Source: UBA5109 sp038148755 (GTDB lineage Bacteria > Pseudomonadota > Gammaproteobacteria > Pseudomonadales > Pseudohongiellaceae). From it: a stretch of DNA of 64,000 bases. The notes under the pieces were generated by a model. The model made no database searches. It was not told where the DNA came from and saw only the letters and a program-made list of their open reading frames with translations. The stretch is from the NCBI GenBank assembly GCA_038148755.1, contig JAYQWA010000003.1:62001-126000 (forward strand), given 5' to 3'. This document shows, piece by piece, positions 26,663-35,394 of this stretch (position 1 is the stretch's first letter; every line of letters begins with the position of its first letter). Both the position numbers and the translations under genes were made by a program.

Positions 26663-27320
26663 AGTTGTTTCATTAAAAGACAAGTTAAGTGATGGTGAAA
26701 ACAGTCTGCTTTTTGAAAAAATTTCAGTTGAGCTTCTTGAGAAAGGTTATAGCATTAATTTCAATGCCTTGCCACCGCAGTTAAGCGAATCCTTATGGTT
26801 GCATTTGCAACAAATGGATAAAGAGCAGTTTATGGCTGCCGGTATAGGCAGAAAGGTAAACCATAAACTGAATCGCTTTATTCGGAACGATAAAATTAGC
26901 TGGATTAATGGTGAAACCGAAGCAGGTAGGGCCTGGTTGAGTTGGGCTAATGCCTTACAGGTATTTTTAAATCGACGACTGTTCTTAGGCCTGTTCTCAT
27001 TTGAAAGTCATCTTTCCTATTATGCTCCCGGTTCATTTTATAAAAAGCATGTCGATGCTTTTAAAGGGGAGTCAAATCGTAAGCTGTCGCTGGTGTTTTA
27101 CCTTAATCCAGGCTGGTTGCCGGAAGATGGTGGTGAATTGCTGCTTTATACCAATGAAGGGAGTGGTATGCAGGTTACGCCAAGCTACGGTACTTTAGTG
27201 ACTTTCCTCAGTGAAGAGATGCCACACGAAGTGTTGGTTTCAAAGCGTGATCGTTATGCGATTGCCGGGTGGTTCAGGGTAAATGCCTCTACGCCGGATA
27301 AAATTGACCCGCCACGGTGA
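26655..27320 (+). CDS. 2OG-Fe(II) oxygenase (SM-20/EGL-9-like)
   Basis: A 221-residue 2-oxoglutarate and iron-dependent dioxygenase. The metal site is visible as KKHVDAFKG (H-x-D) and MPHEVLVS (distal His), and the 2OG-binding arginine is in RYAIAGWFR. The segment LSLVFYLNPGWLPEDGGELLLY is typical of prolyl-hydroxylase-like SM-20 relatives. It likely hydroxylates a protein or peptide. It is the last gene of the RimK-GNAT-MgtC operon. Its stop (27318-27320) is directly followed by the pspC remnant on the opposite strand. Confidence 0.88.
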   Translation: MTKVVSLKDKLSDGENSLLFEKISVELLEKGYSINFNALPPQLSESLWLHLQQMDKEQFMAAGIGRKVNHKLNRFIRNDKISWINGETEAGRAWLSWANALQVFLNRRLFLGLFSFESHLSYYAPGSFYKKHVDAFKGESNRKLSLVFYLNPGWLPEDGGELLLYTNEGSGMQVTPSYGTLVTFLSEEMPHEVLVSKRDRYAIAGWFRVNASTPDKIDPPR

Positions 27321-27419
27321 TCAGATATTTTTAAATTCCTTGTCGAGTTTAAATTTGCTGGAAGTCACATAGGCTTCCAGGCGAGTTAAGCGTTCATGAA
27401 TGGCGGAGAATTTTCGCGA
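27321..27419 (-). pseudogene. pspC: Remnant of pspC (C-terminal end only)
   Basis: Read on the minus strand, 32 codons before a TGA at 27323-27321 give the terminal segment of phage-shock protein PspC: FSAIHERLTRLEAYVTSS, then a KFKLDKEF end. The conserved RLEAYVTS-x-x-F-x-L-x-x-EF pattern is characteristic of the PspC C-terminus. The membrane-spanning part is absent. Homology stops at about 27419, exactly where the pspF remnant on the other strand begins, so the two tails face away from a deletion point. Found by translating the gap; it is too short for routine gene calling. Confidence 0.75.
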
Positions 27420-27570
27420 GCAGGATCTAAAAGTGGCGATGATTCAGGACGCACTGCAACAGTGTCAGTTCAATCAACGTAAAACAGCTGATTTACTCGG
27501 TTTAAGTTATGACCAGCTAAGAGGTTATCTGCGCAAGTATGATAAAATGCTCGGCGCATCAGACAGTTAA
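27400..27570 (+). pseudogene. pspF: Remnant of pspF (Fis-type DNA-binding tail only)
   Basis: An open frame from ATG 27400 to TAA 27568-27570 encodes 56 residues matching the C-terminal Fis-like helix-turn-helix of the sigma-54 activator PspF: MIQDALQQCQFNQRKTAD, then LLGLSYDQLRGYLRKY. The AAA+ domain that activates sigma-54 RNA polymerase is absent. In intact loci pspF is divergent from pspABC; here only the far ends of pspF and pspC remain, back to back. A 56-residue DNA-binding peptide could in principle still be made, but no ribosome-binding site is evident. Confidence 0.75.
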
Positions 27571-27740
27571 TACATTCTTCCTCTAACTTAATATGACTCT
27601 AAAACACAGCCTTAGTGGTGATATATATGGTGGCGATGCTTATTAAATTTCCTTGCATATTTCGCTACAGGATTGTGTTTGGTCTTTTTCATATTAAGTG
27701 GTTGTAGGAGTCAAATTTCACTATTACTCTGGCAACTTCT
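27571..27740. other. Intergenic region after the psp remnant
   Basis: 170 bp between the pspF tail and the convergent ABC exporter stop. It contains a frame with a lipobox-like LSGC segment (around 27690) but no start codon, so it is not called. No terminator hairpin or repeat was seen. Confidence 0.4.
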
Positions 27741-29570
27741 TTACTGATAACCCTTTGCCTGCAGGTGAAACAGGGTAGCATAGTGTCCCTGTAAATTTAT
27801 CAATTCCTGATGGCTTCCCTGTTCAGAAATCCGACCTTTTTCCAATACTATAATATGGTCAGCCATACGTACGGTTGAGAAGCGGTGGGAAATAATAATA
27901 GAAATTCTGTTTGCTGTGAGATCGCGGAAATGACTGAAAATTTCAGCTTCTGCGCGTGCATCAATAGCAGCAGTTGGCTCATCCAGAATCAGAATATCAG
28001 CCTGGTTACGCATAAACGCCCGTGAAAGTGCAATTTTTTGCCATTGTCCACCGGAGAGTTCCTTGCCCTGATTAAACCAGGTGCCGAGTTGCGTGTTGTA
28101 GGCATCAGGTAAATCTTTAATAAAAGTATCGGCCATACCCTTACTGGCGGCTTCGCTGACCTGCTGTTCCGAGTGAAGGTTGTTAACATCACCTATGCCG
28201 ATATTTTCTCCAACCAGTAACTGGTAACGAGCAAAATCCTGAAAAATAACCCCAACTTTTGCCCGTAAACTTTCGATATCCCAGTCTTTGATATTTAAAC
28301 CTTCCAGATAAATGTTTCCCTCAGTTGGCGTGTACAGACGAGTGAGCAGTTTAATTAAGGTAGTCTTGCCACTGCCATTTTCACCGACTAAAGCCAGACT
28401 TTCGCCGAGTTTGATGTGCAGATTAATGTTGTCCAAAGCAGGGGTATTAGCACCGGGGTAATAAAAACTGACATTTTCAAAAAGAATCCCTGCAGCAGGT
28501 TTCGGTCCGTTTTTATTGCTGCCGCTGGATTCAGGAATTTTATGTTCCAGGTATTCCGTTAATGTTGAAAGATACAGATTGTCTTCATACATGCCATTAA
28601 TGGCATTAAGGCTATCACTGACTGCATTCTGGCCCAGCCGGAACTGGGTAATATACATGGTCATCTGCCCGATACTGATGGTTGCGGCGATGGCAGCGAA
28701 AGCAACCCAGCCATAGGCAAAGTAAAAAGCAGCACTGGCCACTAGGCCAAGAATGAACCCCCAGAATCCTCTGCGTAGGACCAGGTTACGGTCTTCATTG
28801 TAGATTTTTTTGAAGATGCCAATATAGCGGTCAAGGAAGAGCTTGCCGAGATCAAGCAGTTTAACTTCTTTGACCCCATCCTCACGGGTTAAAACCATTT
28901 CCAGATAAAGTTGCATGCGTCTTTCAGCTGAACGGCGTCGGTATATACGGAATGCTTCGCCAGAAAATTTTGCTTCAGCAATAAAAGCCGGGATGCCGGC
29001 GGCAATTAATAACAATACAGCATAGGCTGAAAACTGCAGCAGGAAGGTGGCAATCGTTAATAGTGAAATCATGTTACGAACCAGATCAAAAGTCTTCATT
29101 ACCAGACTTAAGGGACGACTCGAAGCTTCCCGCCGGGCACGGGTCAGTTTGTCGTAAAATTCGGCATCCTCAAAATGCGCCAGTTCAAGGGTTAGTGCCT
29201 TTTCTAGAATCATGACATTGATTTTGTTACCCAGCAGTACTCTGAGAATTGACTGGCTGATGGTATTAACACGCTGTGCTGCGGAGACAATAACAACCAG
29301 GCCCGCTTCGAGCAGTACCAGATAGAGCAACTGCCTTTGTGCCTCGTCCTGTTCTGCCCCTGTTACGTTTAAAGCCGTGAGGACTGCATCCACGATATAG
29401 CCACCAATCAGCGCAATGGCTGCCGGTAATATGCCAGAAACCAAGGTGGCTATGCCCATGACAACTGATAATGCAGCACTGGTGCTCCAGACCATTTTTA
29501 GCGCAACGTGGCTGTATTTAAAAACCGAAAGGAATTTACCCAAACGATCTGCAGGTGAATTTGCTGACAA
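27741..29570 (-). CDS. ABC exporter, fused permease and ATPase
   Basis: A 609-residue half-transporter. Residues about 20-335 carry six membrane helices. The ATPase domain (about 365-600) shows Walker A GENGSGKTTLIKLL, the Q-loop VGVIFQDFARYQL, the signature LSGGQWQKIALSRAF, Walker B ILILDEPTAAID and the H-loop IIISHRFSTVR. The dimer exports an unknown substrate across the inner membrane. The coupling segment FQDFARY resembles exporters found in peptide or lipid transport loci. It stands alone, with an unrelated divergent gene upstream, so the substrate cannot be inferred from context. Confidence 0.88.
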   Translation of the reverse strand: MSANSPADRLGKFLSVFKYSHVALKMVWSTSAALSVVMGIATLVSGILPAAIALIGGYIVDAVLTALNVTGAEQDEAQRQLLYLVLLEAGLVVIVSAAQRVNTISQSILRVLLGNKINVMILEKALTLELAHFEDAEFYDKLTRARREASSRPLSLVMKTFDLVRNMISLLTIATFLLQFSAYAVLLLIAAGIPAFIAEAKFSGEAFRIYRRRSAERRMQLYLEMVLTREDGVKEVKLLDLGKLFLDRYIGIFKKIYNEDRNLVLRRGFWGFILGLVASAAFYFAYGWVAFAAIAATISIGQMTMYITQFRLGQNAVSDSLNAINGMYEDNLYLSTLTEYLEHKIPESSGSNKNGPKPAAGILFENVSFYYPGANTPALDNINLHIKLGESLALVGENGSGKTTLIKLLTRLYTPTEGNIYLEGLNIKDWDIESLRAKVGVIFQDFARYQLLVGENIGIGDVNNLHSEQQVSEAASKGMADTFIKDLPDAYNTQLGTWFNQGKELSGGQWQKIALSRAFMRNQADILILDEPTAAIDARAEAEIFSHFRDLTANRISIIISHRFSTVRMADHIIVLEKGRISEQGSHQELINLQGHYATLFHLQAKGYQ

Positions 29571-29642
29571 AGAGTGACCTGATTAAAACTTTAATTAGCT
29601 AATGATTGTTAAGCATAGCATTTTGCTGGTAAGTTGTTCTGC

Positions 29643-30245
29643 ATGAAATCGACACTGATTATACTATTAATACTGGCCCTGGCTGTTGTGTTCAGCCAGT
29701 ACGAACTGTCATTGAAAGACAACAGTCTGATTATACGTTACATACAGCCCTTGTTTTATGAAACGCTGGAAACCGGCATGGAGTTGGCCACATCCTCTGG
29801 AGAATCTGACGCAGCGCCAGGTATGGACAATCAGGCTATTGAAGTTGCCCAACTCAGACAGGTGATTGATGGCGACACGATAGATGTTTTTATTAATGGT
29901 GAAGTTGAACGTATCCGTTATATTGGTGCCAATACGCCTGAGTTCGGTGAAGCCTGCTATCAGCAGGCTAGTCTTGCAAACCGCCGTCTGTTGGCAGGGC
30001 ATGACCTGGTGCTGGAAAGAGATGAAACTGATCGCGATCCCTACGGCAGATTATTACGATATGTTTATGCCGGCGGTGTATTGGTAGAGAGACAACTTAT
30101 TGCAGAAGGCTTTGCAGAAGCTGTCCGTTACCGCTCTGATGATAATTTTTATGACGAGTTTGTTGCGCTGGAACAGGGCGCTGCCGAGCAGGGGCTGGGT
30201 TGTCATATCACTGGCATTTTTGATGATGGGTCTTTAGTGCGCTGA
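29643..30245 (+). CDS. Membrane-anchored thermonuclease-family nuclease (SNase-like)
   Basis: About 200 residues from ATG 29643 (a TTG three codons upstream is also open). An N-terminal hydrophobic segment (TLIILLILALAVVFSQYELS) anchors or exports it. The staphylococcal-nuclease domain begins RQVIDGDTIDVFINGEVERIRYIGANTPE and continues through LERDETDRDPYGRLLRYVYAGG. The catalytic arginine and aspartate set (IRYIG, DGDT, E in the DETDRDPYGR loop) is present, so it is probably active. It likely degrades nucleic acid outside the cytoplasm in a calcium-dependent way. Confidence 0.88.
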   Translation: MKSTLIILLILALAVVFSQYELSLKDNSLIIRYIQPLFYETLETGMELATSSGESDAAPGMDNQAIEVAQLRQVIDGDTIDVFINGEVERIRYIGANTPEFGEACYQQASLANRRLLAGHDLVLERDETDRDPYGRLLRYVYAGGVLVERQLIAEGFAEAVRYRSDDNFYDEFVALEQGAAEQGLGCHITGIFDDGSLVR

Positions 30246-30381
30246 GAGCCATTCTGTGCAAAATTAATCAGCTGCTCATCAGTTTTAGTCAGTGTAAGTA
30301 TTTAGAAAAGCCTTTTTTTCTTTCTTATGCCTACATAGTCGACAAGATTAAAAAAAGTTTGGCTATGGTAGAAATTAATTC

Positions 30382-31329
30382 TTAAGCGAATAAAGCAGTA
30401 ATATCCTGATGGTGCTTTAACTGCAGGAGCCAGGAATAAGGAATGCCGGCATCAGATCCAATACCATAAAAAGCACCGGCCAGCGCACCGAGCATCATGG
30501 CGCGGCCACAGGAATCACCGCCGGCAAGGGTATTCATTTCGATGGCCTGTTGGTAACTGGCGCTGTTAGTGAGGATGTAGGCTGTTAACGGGATGGTTTT
30601 CTCAAGATAACAGGCCTGTCCCAGAAAAGTAGCAGCTGCATCAAGATCAGTTGCAGGCATGTCCAGAGCTTCCGTTACTGTTTCTTTTATTTCAGCGGGA
30701 GCCAGGTGGGCAGCGCTGGTGAAACTGTCTGCCAGGGATTGACCGTTCAATATGGCTTGGAAAACCTTTGCATAATACAAACCGCAGGCCACAGCAAAAT
30801 CATTGTTGTTAGTGACGCAGATTGCATTTTCTATTTCTATATCAGTTAATTTGCCGGGAGGATAGGCAGCACATAAGGCGGAAACCGGTATCAGGGCAGG
30901 GACCTGTTTATCATCAGCACCGGAGGGTTTATCTTCAGCCACTGCTTCATCCAGTTTAAATTGCTGCAGATTTTTCAGTGTTTGCCTTGTCGGCGCATCA
31001 ATATATCCGCTAAAACTGCCGCCGGGTCCGAAAGTTGCCATGAATTCCTGCTGAAATATTCGGGCGTCGAATTTACCGTGTACCACCAGGTGTTTCAGGT
31101 TTAGCAGATAGCTTTCACCATAATGAGACTGTTCACCGGCCTGTTTCCCGCCATGCGCAAAATAGCCGACTTCACCGGCGTAATGTTCAGAGCTGGGAGT
31201 CAGGAAACAGGGGGCCTGATCGGCAACAACCTGATGCATGCGGTCCAGATCATAAAGCCAATGTAAGCCCAGCGCTGCTGCGTCAGCAACCAGAACACCG
31301 AGGACGCTGTTTTTTTGTTGTAAATTCAA
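30382..31329 (-). CDS. ADP-ribosylglycohydrolase family protein
   Basis: A 315-residue DraG/ARH-type protein. It begins VLGVLVADAAALGLHWLYD; many family members have GD where this one has AD. The C-terminal metal site is visible as AGGDSCGRAMMLGALAGAFYG. Family members remove ADP-ribose from proteins or related nucleosides using two magnesium ions. Some are crystallin-like or have other roles, and the altered N-terminal motif may affect metal binding. No signal peptide. It converges on the nuclease gene; the 136-bp gap shows no clear terminator. Confidence 0.82.
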   Translation of the reverse strand: MNLQQKNSVLGVLVADAAALGLHWLYDLDRMHQVVADQAPCFLTPSSEHYAGEVGYFAHGGKQAGEQSHYGESYLLNLKHLVVHGKFDARIFQQEFMATFGPGGSFSGYIDAPTRQTLKNLQQFKLDEAVAEDKPSGADDKQVPALIPVSALCAAYPPGKLTDIEIENAICVTNNNDFAVACGLYYAKVFQAILNGQSLADSFTSAAHLAPAEIKETVTEALDMPATDLDAAATFLGQACYLEKTIPLTAYILTNSASYQQAIEMNTLAGGDSCGRAMMLGALAGAFYGIGSDAGIPYSWLLQLKHHQDITALFA

Positions 31330-31521
31330 TTTTTGGGTAAATAAAATTATTGGTCCTGAAGATTATACACATTGATGAGAAAAAGGTGCCAGGTTAGAAA
31401 GTAAAGACAGTTACTTTGGGATTTGTGCTTGTATTAGCAGCCCTTAGCGTTTGTCTGAGGTGGTTACAATCTAAAATATTAGGTGTAGACTTTCCGTCTA
31501 TTTCGATTAAGAGGTTCAAAA

Positions 31522-32955
31522 ATGAGAAATAAATTATTAGTAGGCATTGTGCTGGTCCTGATTTTTATTGGAGTGCTGTATCAAAACACCGATCAGCAGG
31601 TGGCAACGGAAGAAAGTACTGAGCTTTTACAAGAAGCCCGTTCTGTCGCTCTGGCGTCAGATTTAGAACAAGACATAAATGCTCTGCTGACAGCAATGTA
31701 TCCTGACAATGCACCAGGTGTTTCAGTTATTTTAGCCAAGGGTGATGACATTCTTTACCGGCAGGGTCACGGCATTGCCAATATGGAACATGATATTGCG
31801 ATAAGTCCTGAAATGGTTTTCAGATTGGGATCCCTGACCAAGCAAATCACAGCAGCTGGCATCATGTTGCTGAAAGAAGAAGGCAAGCTGGAAGTTGATG
31901 ATTCTATTAACCGTTTTTTCCCGGACTATCCGACACATGGTTATACAATCACTTTACGGCACTTGATGACACACACATCAGGAATAATAGATTTTCTGGC
32001 GGTTCCCGAATTTTCTGAAATTGAAAAAGAGGATATGACCGTGCTGGAGCTGATTGATTTCTTTAAGAACCAGCCAATGAATTTTGCCCCGGGCAGTGCG
32101 TATAGCTACAGCAATTCAGGTTACGTGATGCTCGGTGCGGTTATTGAGCAAATCACAGGACAATCCTATGAAGCCTTTATTCAGGAAAGAATTCTTACGC
32201 CTCTGGGTATGCATAACACTTATCATGGAAGTTTTAAAAGAATCATTCCTAACAGAGTGACCGGTTATGAACTTGGAGAAGCGGGCTATGAAAACTCGCC
32301 CTATCTGAGTATGACGATTCCCGGTGCAGCAGGCGCTTTAATTTCAACAGTGGATGATCTTTTAACTTGGAATACGGCTTTATTTGCCGGTGAAGTTGTG
32401 GCTCTGGAATCATTGGAAGAAATGACAACGCCATATGTCTTAAATAATGGTGAGTTATCAAATTATGGTTTTGGTTTGGCAATACAGACTTTGAGAGGCC
32501 AAGCGATGATTTCTCATACTGGAGGCATTAATGGCTTTATAACCTATGCAGCCTATTTGCCGGAAAGTGATATTTATGTGGCTGTTCTGGGAAATACCGG
32601 TTTTCAATCTCGGGTTTATGAAGCAAATTCAATCTTGGCGATGGCTATTGGCGACCCTTATCCAGTAAAGCAGTTTCGCTCTGTTGATCCTGCTATTTTG
32701 AATGACTACACGGGAACATACCAAACAGTCAGGGGAATTCGATTTGACGTATCAGTAGCAGATGAAACACTTAGTGTAAACGTTAATGGCGGCGCTGCGC
32801 TTGATCTTGTAGCGGTTTCTGATAATGTTTTTTACTTAAAAAACAGTTTTACACATATCGAATTTGTGGAAGCAGATGCTGCTGATAGCTATGATCTGAT
32901 TTTTTATACAACGGACGAAAATTCGAATGGTCAGCTTGCCAGCTTGACTAATTAA
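31522..32955 (+). CDS. Membrane-anchored serine hydrolase (beta-lactamase/class C-like)
   Basis: A 477-residue penicillin-binding-protein-like hydrolase. An N-terminal hydrophobic signal or anchor (LLVGIVLVLIFIGVLY) leads to the active-site SLTK within FRLGSLTKQITAAGIML, and YSN in YSYSNSGYVMLGAVIE; the HTG third motif is SHTGGINGF. The C-terminal 100 residues form a separate beta domain (FRSVDPAILNDYTGTYQT). Such proteins act as esterases, D-aminopeptidases or carboxypeptidases in the periplasm. True beta-lactamase activity is not implied. A cupin gene follows 27 bp downstream and is probably co-transcribed. Confidence 0.88.
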   Translation: MRNKLLVGIVLVLIFIGVLYQNTDQQVATEESTELLQEARSVALASDLEQDINALLTAMYPDNAPGVSVILAKGDDILYRQGHGIANMEHDIAISPEMVFRLGSLTKQITAAGIMLLKEEGKLEVDDSINRFFPDYPTHGYTITLRHLMTHTSGIIDFLAVPEFSEIEKEDMTVLELIDFFKNQPMNFAPGSAYSYSNSGYVMLGAVIEQITGQSYEAFIQERILTPLGMHNTYHGSFKRIIPNRVTGYELGEAGYENSPYLSMTIPGAAGALISTVDDLLTWNTALFAGEVVALESLEEMTTPYVLNNGELSNYGFGLAIQTLRGQAMISHTGGINGFITYAAYLPESDIYVAVLGNTGFQSRVYEANSILAMAIGDPYPVKQFRSVDPAILNDYTGTYQTVRGIRFDVSVADETLSVNVNGGAALDLVAVSDNVFYLKNSFTHIEFVEADAADSYDLIFYTTDENSNGQLASLTN

Positions 32956-32982
32956 CTGATGATTTCAGGCAGGGGGAAAACA

Positions 32983-33486
32983 ATGATAAAGACCAGATTT
33001 TTTATTTTAGCAGTCGGGATTTTGGGCGCTGTCAGCTTGGGCAGCATTGCTGCTGATAGTGACTTTGATGAACTCGTCAATTCTTTCAGTTTTATGAGTG
33101 GCTCCATGCATGAAGGTTTTGAAATTCTTCAGGCTGATGAAATTAAATGGGATGAAAGCAGTAATGTGTTACAGCAGGTAGTGATTCATGGTAATCCGAA
33201 TGAAGAAGGGCTTTATATATTGCGCGCACGCTTTCCGGCTGGTGTCACCAGTCTGCCACATTTTCATTCCCAGGATCGTTTTGTCACGGTGATTGAAGGT
33301 ACCTGGTATGCAGGAACGGATGCCAGTCATGATATCAATCGCACTATGGCAATTCCTGCCGGCGGTTATATGGTCCATCCTGCCGGGTCAGTACATTTTG
33401 ATGGCGCCAACAGTGAGGCCCCGGTGATTGTTGAAATCAGAGGCATGGGGCCGGTTGTCACTGAAGCAGTGCCTATAATGCGGTAA
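32983..33486 (+). CDS. Secreted cupin-domain protein
   Basis: About 167 residues. The start is ATG 32983, preceded by AGGGGG; an ATG eight codons earlier lacks such a site. A signal peptide ends near LGSIAADSD. The cupin metal site is visible as PHFHSQDRFVTVIEGTW and, later, HPAGSVHFDG. The fold resembles the cupin of ChrR-type proteins, and it is exported to the periplasm. It is not obviously one of the cupin DMSP lyases, as their longer metal-ligand pattern is not apparent. It probably shares a transcript with the serine hydrolase. Confidence 0.8.
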   Translation: MIKTRFFILAVGILGAVSLGSIAADSDFDELVNSFSFMSGSMHEGFEILQADEIKWDESSNVLQQVVIHGNPNEEGLYILRARFPAGVTSLPHFHSQDRFVTVIEGTWYAGTDASHDINRTMAIPAGGYMVHPAGSVHFDGANSEAPVIVEIRGMGPVVTEAVPIMR

Positions 33487-33493
33487 ACAGGCC

Positions 33494-35290
33494 CTAAGCT
33501 TTTACGGCTTCTGGTATGCCGTAGACCGGAGTAGAGATACCTTCCATACGCGCCTTGATTTGTAGAGCTGTGTATTTGGAGTAAAAGCGTGCCTGGAACA
33601 GATTACCGGCCTGAATCCATAAGCCTTGCTGCTGTGTCGGTTTCCACAAATTTCGAGATTCCCCTTCCCAGGGGCCGGGGTCGTGGGTGGTTTCTGAGCC
33701 CAGACCGCCAATCATGCCCACTTTATTGGCAACCTCCTTACCCAGCAGTTCTTCTATCCAGCCGCTCATGTTGCCGTAGCCGGTTGCATAGACAATCAGG
33801 TCAGTCTCCAGTTCAGAACCATCGGCAAACACAACGGAATGTTCCTTGATTTCTTTAATGCCGGAGGTGTTTTTTAATTTAATCTTCCCGTCAGCAACCA
33901 AATCGCTGGCACCAACATCAATATAGTAGCCTGAACCTCGCCGCAGATATTTGATGTAGGTGCCAGTGCCATCTTCACCGAAGTCCAGCTCAAAGCCTGC
34001 CTTTTCGAGGCGTGTATAAAACTCGGCATCCTGTTTTTGAATTTCTGCATAAAGTTGTTTCTGACCTTCGGTTATCATTTTTACCGGCAGTGATGCCATG
34101 ATCATATCGGCTTTTTCAGTGCTGATTCCGTTGACAATAGCCTCTTCGGAGTAGATGGGTTTAAGTGCGATTTCCACCAGCGGTTCAGAACGGACAATCA
34201 AGGTACTTGAACGTTGCATCATGGTGACGTCGACATCGTTTTCCCAAAGTGCTGCGGCGATATCATGTGCCGAATTATTGGAACCAACCACCAGTGCTTT
34301 TTTACCTTTATAAGCATCCGGCCCCGGGTGTTCCGATGAATGATGCTGATCGCCCTGGAATTTCTCCATGCCTTTGAAGCTGGGTAAATTTTTCTTGCCG
34401 GATAAACCGGTAGCAATTATTAACTGGGCGGGTTTTAGTGTGACTTCTTCACCATGACGATCAATGCTTACTGTCCATTTACCGGCAGTTTCGTCGTATT
34501 GCGCCTGTGTGCAAGCGGAATGGGTCCAGTAATTGAGCTCCATTATTTCACAATAATATTCCAGCCAGTCGCCTAATTTATCTTTCGGTGTAAATACCGG
34601 CCAGTTAGCGGGGAAAGGCAAATACGGCAGGTGGTCATACCAGACCGGGTCGTGCAGACAAAGTGATTTATAACGCTTGCGCCAGTTATCACCAGGTCTG
34701 TCATTTTTTTCAATAATAATGCTTGGTACGCCAAGCATTTTAAGCCTGGCACCTAAAGCCAGACCGCCTTGACCGCCACCAATAATCACTGCGTAAGGTT
34801 GCTCAAGATAGCCAAGTTCCTGCCTTTCTTTTTCTAGTTCTTCTTTCCAGTTAGGTCTGTTTTTGTCGGCACCGTGGGTGGTACCGAAAGGGCGATTGGC
34901 GCCGCAAAGTTCAGGGTGATCCTTGAGTTCTGCAATTGATGTGAACAGGGTGAGAATTTTGCCATCAACAATTCTGATATGCCCGTAACCTCGAGCGACA
35001 CCAGTTTCAAAAGTCAGCCAGGCTGTTGCCATGCCCATTTCTTCAACAGACTGCTCGTTAGGAGCTATTTGAAAAGCAGAAGCATTAATCTGCTGTAATT
35101 GAACTAGCAGCATGTCGTTAATTTGAGCATGACCTTCAAGGGTTTTTATATTCCAGGTAAAAGCCAGCAGGTCACGCCAATAGCCATTTTCTAAAAAGCA
35201 ATTAACGAGACTGTCGGTATCATTATTTGTTAGCGCGGTATTAAGGGTGGACAGAACATTATTGACCTGTTCTGTGATGGTATCTGTCAA
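33494..35290 (-). CDS. Flavin-containing monooxygenase with N-terminal NTF2-like domain
   Basis: A 598-residue fusion. Residues about 1-130 are NTF2/SnoaL-like (LVNCFLENGYWRDLLAFTW, GYGHIRIVDGKILTLFTSI). From about residue 165 a class B flavin monooxygenase follows: FAD motif IIGGGQGGLALGARL, the FMO fingerprint FQGDQHHSSEHPG, and the NADPH motif VVGSNNSAHDIAAALW. These enzymes oxygenate nucleophilic N, S or C centres; many bacterial members accept small amines or ketones. The start is TTG, supported by GGAG eight bases upstream. A separate NTF2-like remnant lies divergently beyond its start. Confidence 0.88.
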   Translation of the reverse strand: MTDTITEQVNNVLSTLNTALTNNDTDSLVNCFLENGYWRDLLAFTWNIKTLEGHAQINDMLLVQLQQINASAFQIAPNEQSVEEMGMATAWLTFETGVARGYGHIRIVDGKILTLFTSIAELKDHPELCGANRPFGTTHGADKNRPNWKEELEKERQELGYLEQPYAVIIGGGQGGLALGARLKMLGVPSIIIEKNDRPGDNWRKRYKSLCLHDPVWYDHLPYLPFPANWPVFTPKDKLGDWLEYYCEIMELNYWTHSACTQAQYDETAGKWTVSIDRHGEEVTLKPAQLIIATGLSGKKNLPSFKGMEKFQGDQHHSSEHPGPDAYKGKKALVVGSNNSAHDIAAALWENDVDVTMMQRSSTLIVRSEPLVEIALKPIYSEEAIVNGISTEKADMIMASLPVKMITEGQKQLYAEIQKQDAEFYTRLEKAGFELDFGEDGTGTYIKYLRRGSGYYIDVGASDLVADGKIKLKNTSGIKEIKEHSVVFADGSELETDLIVYATGYGNMSGWIEELLGKEVANKVGMIGGLGSETTHDPGPWEGESRNLWKPTQQQGLWIQAGNLFQARFYSKYTALQIKARMEGISTPVYGIPEAVKA

Positions 35291-35394
35291 ATCTCTTACT
35301 CCAAATGTGTTTTTAGTTCCCTGCCAATCCTTGGGTTATCTTTCAAGAAGCTTATTGAATCACAAGTGTGTTATTGGAGCGAGTCCCCCGGCTT

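Noticed and set aside
27640..27730. Lipobox-like LSGC segment in the gap after the pspF remnant
   Set aside because: The frame is closed upstream by a stop and lacks a start codon; only about 35 codons, no family match.
31404..31532. Plus-strand frame with a hydrophobic helix (LGFVLVLAALSVCLRWL) before the serine hydrolase
   Set aside because: No ATG start, overlaps the true start of the hydrolase, and a single hydrophobic stretch in AT-rich DNA is expected by chance.
32983..33486. Exported cupin considered as a cupin-type DMSP lyase, given PrpE and AcuI nearby
   Set aside because: It is 7 kb from prpE, resembles general ChrR-like cupins, and the longer DMSP-lyase metal motif was not visible.
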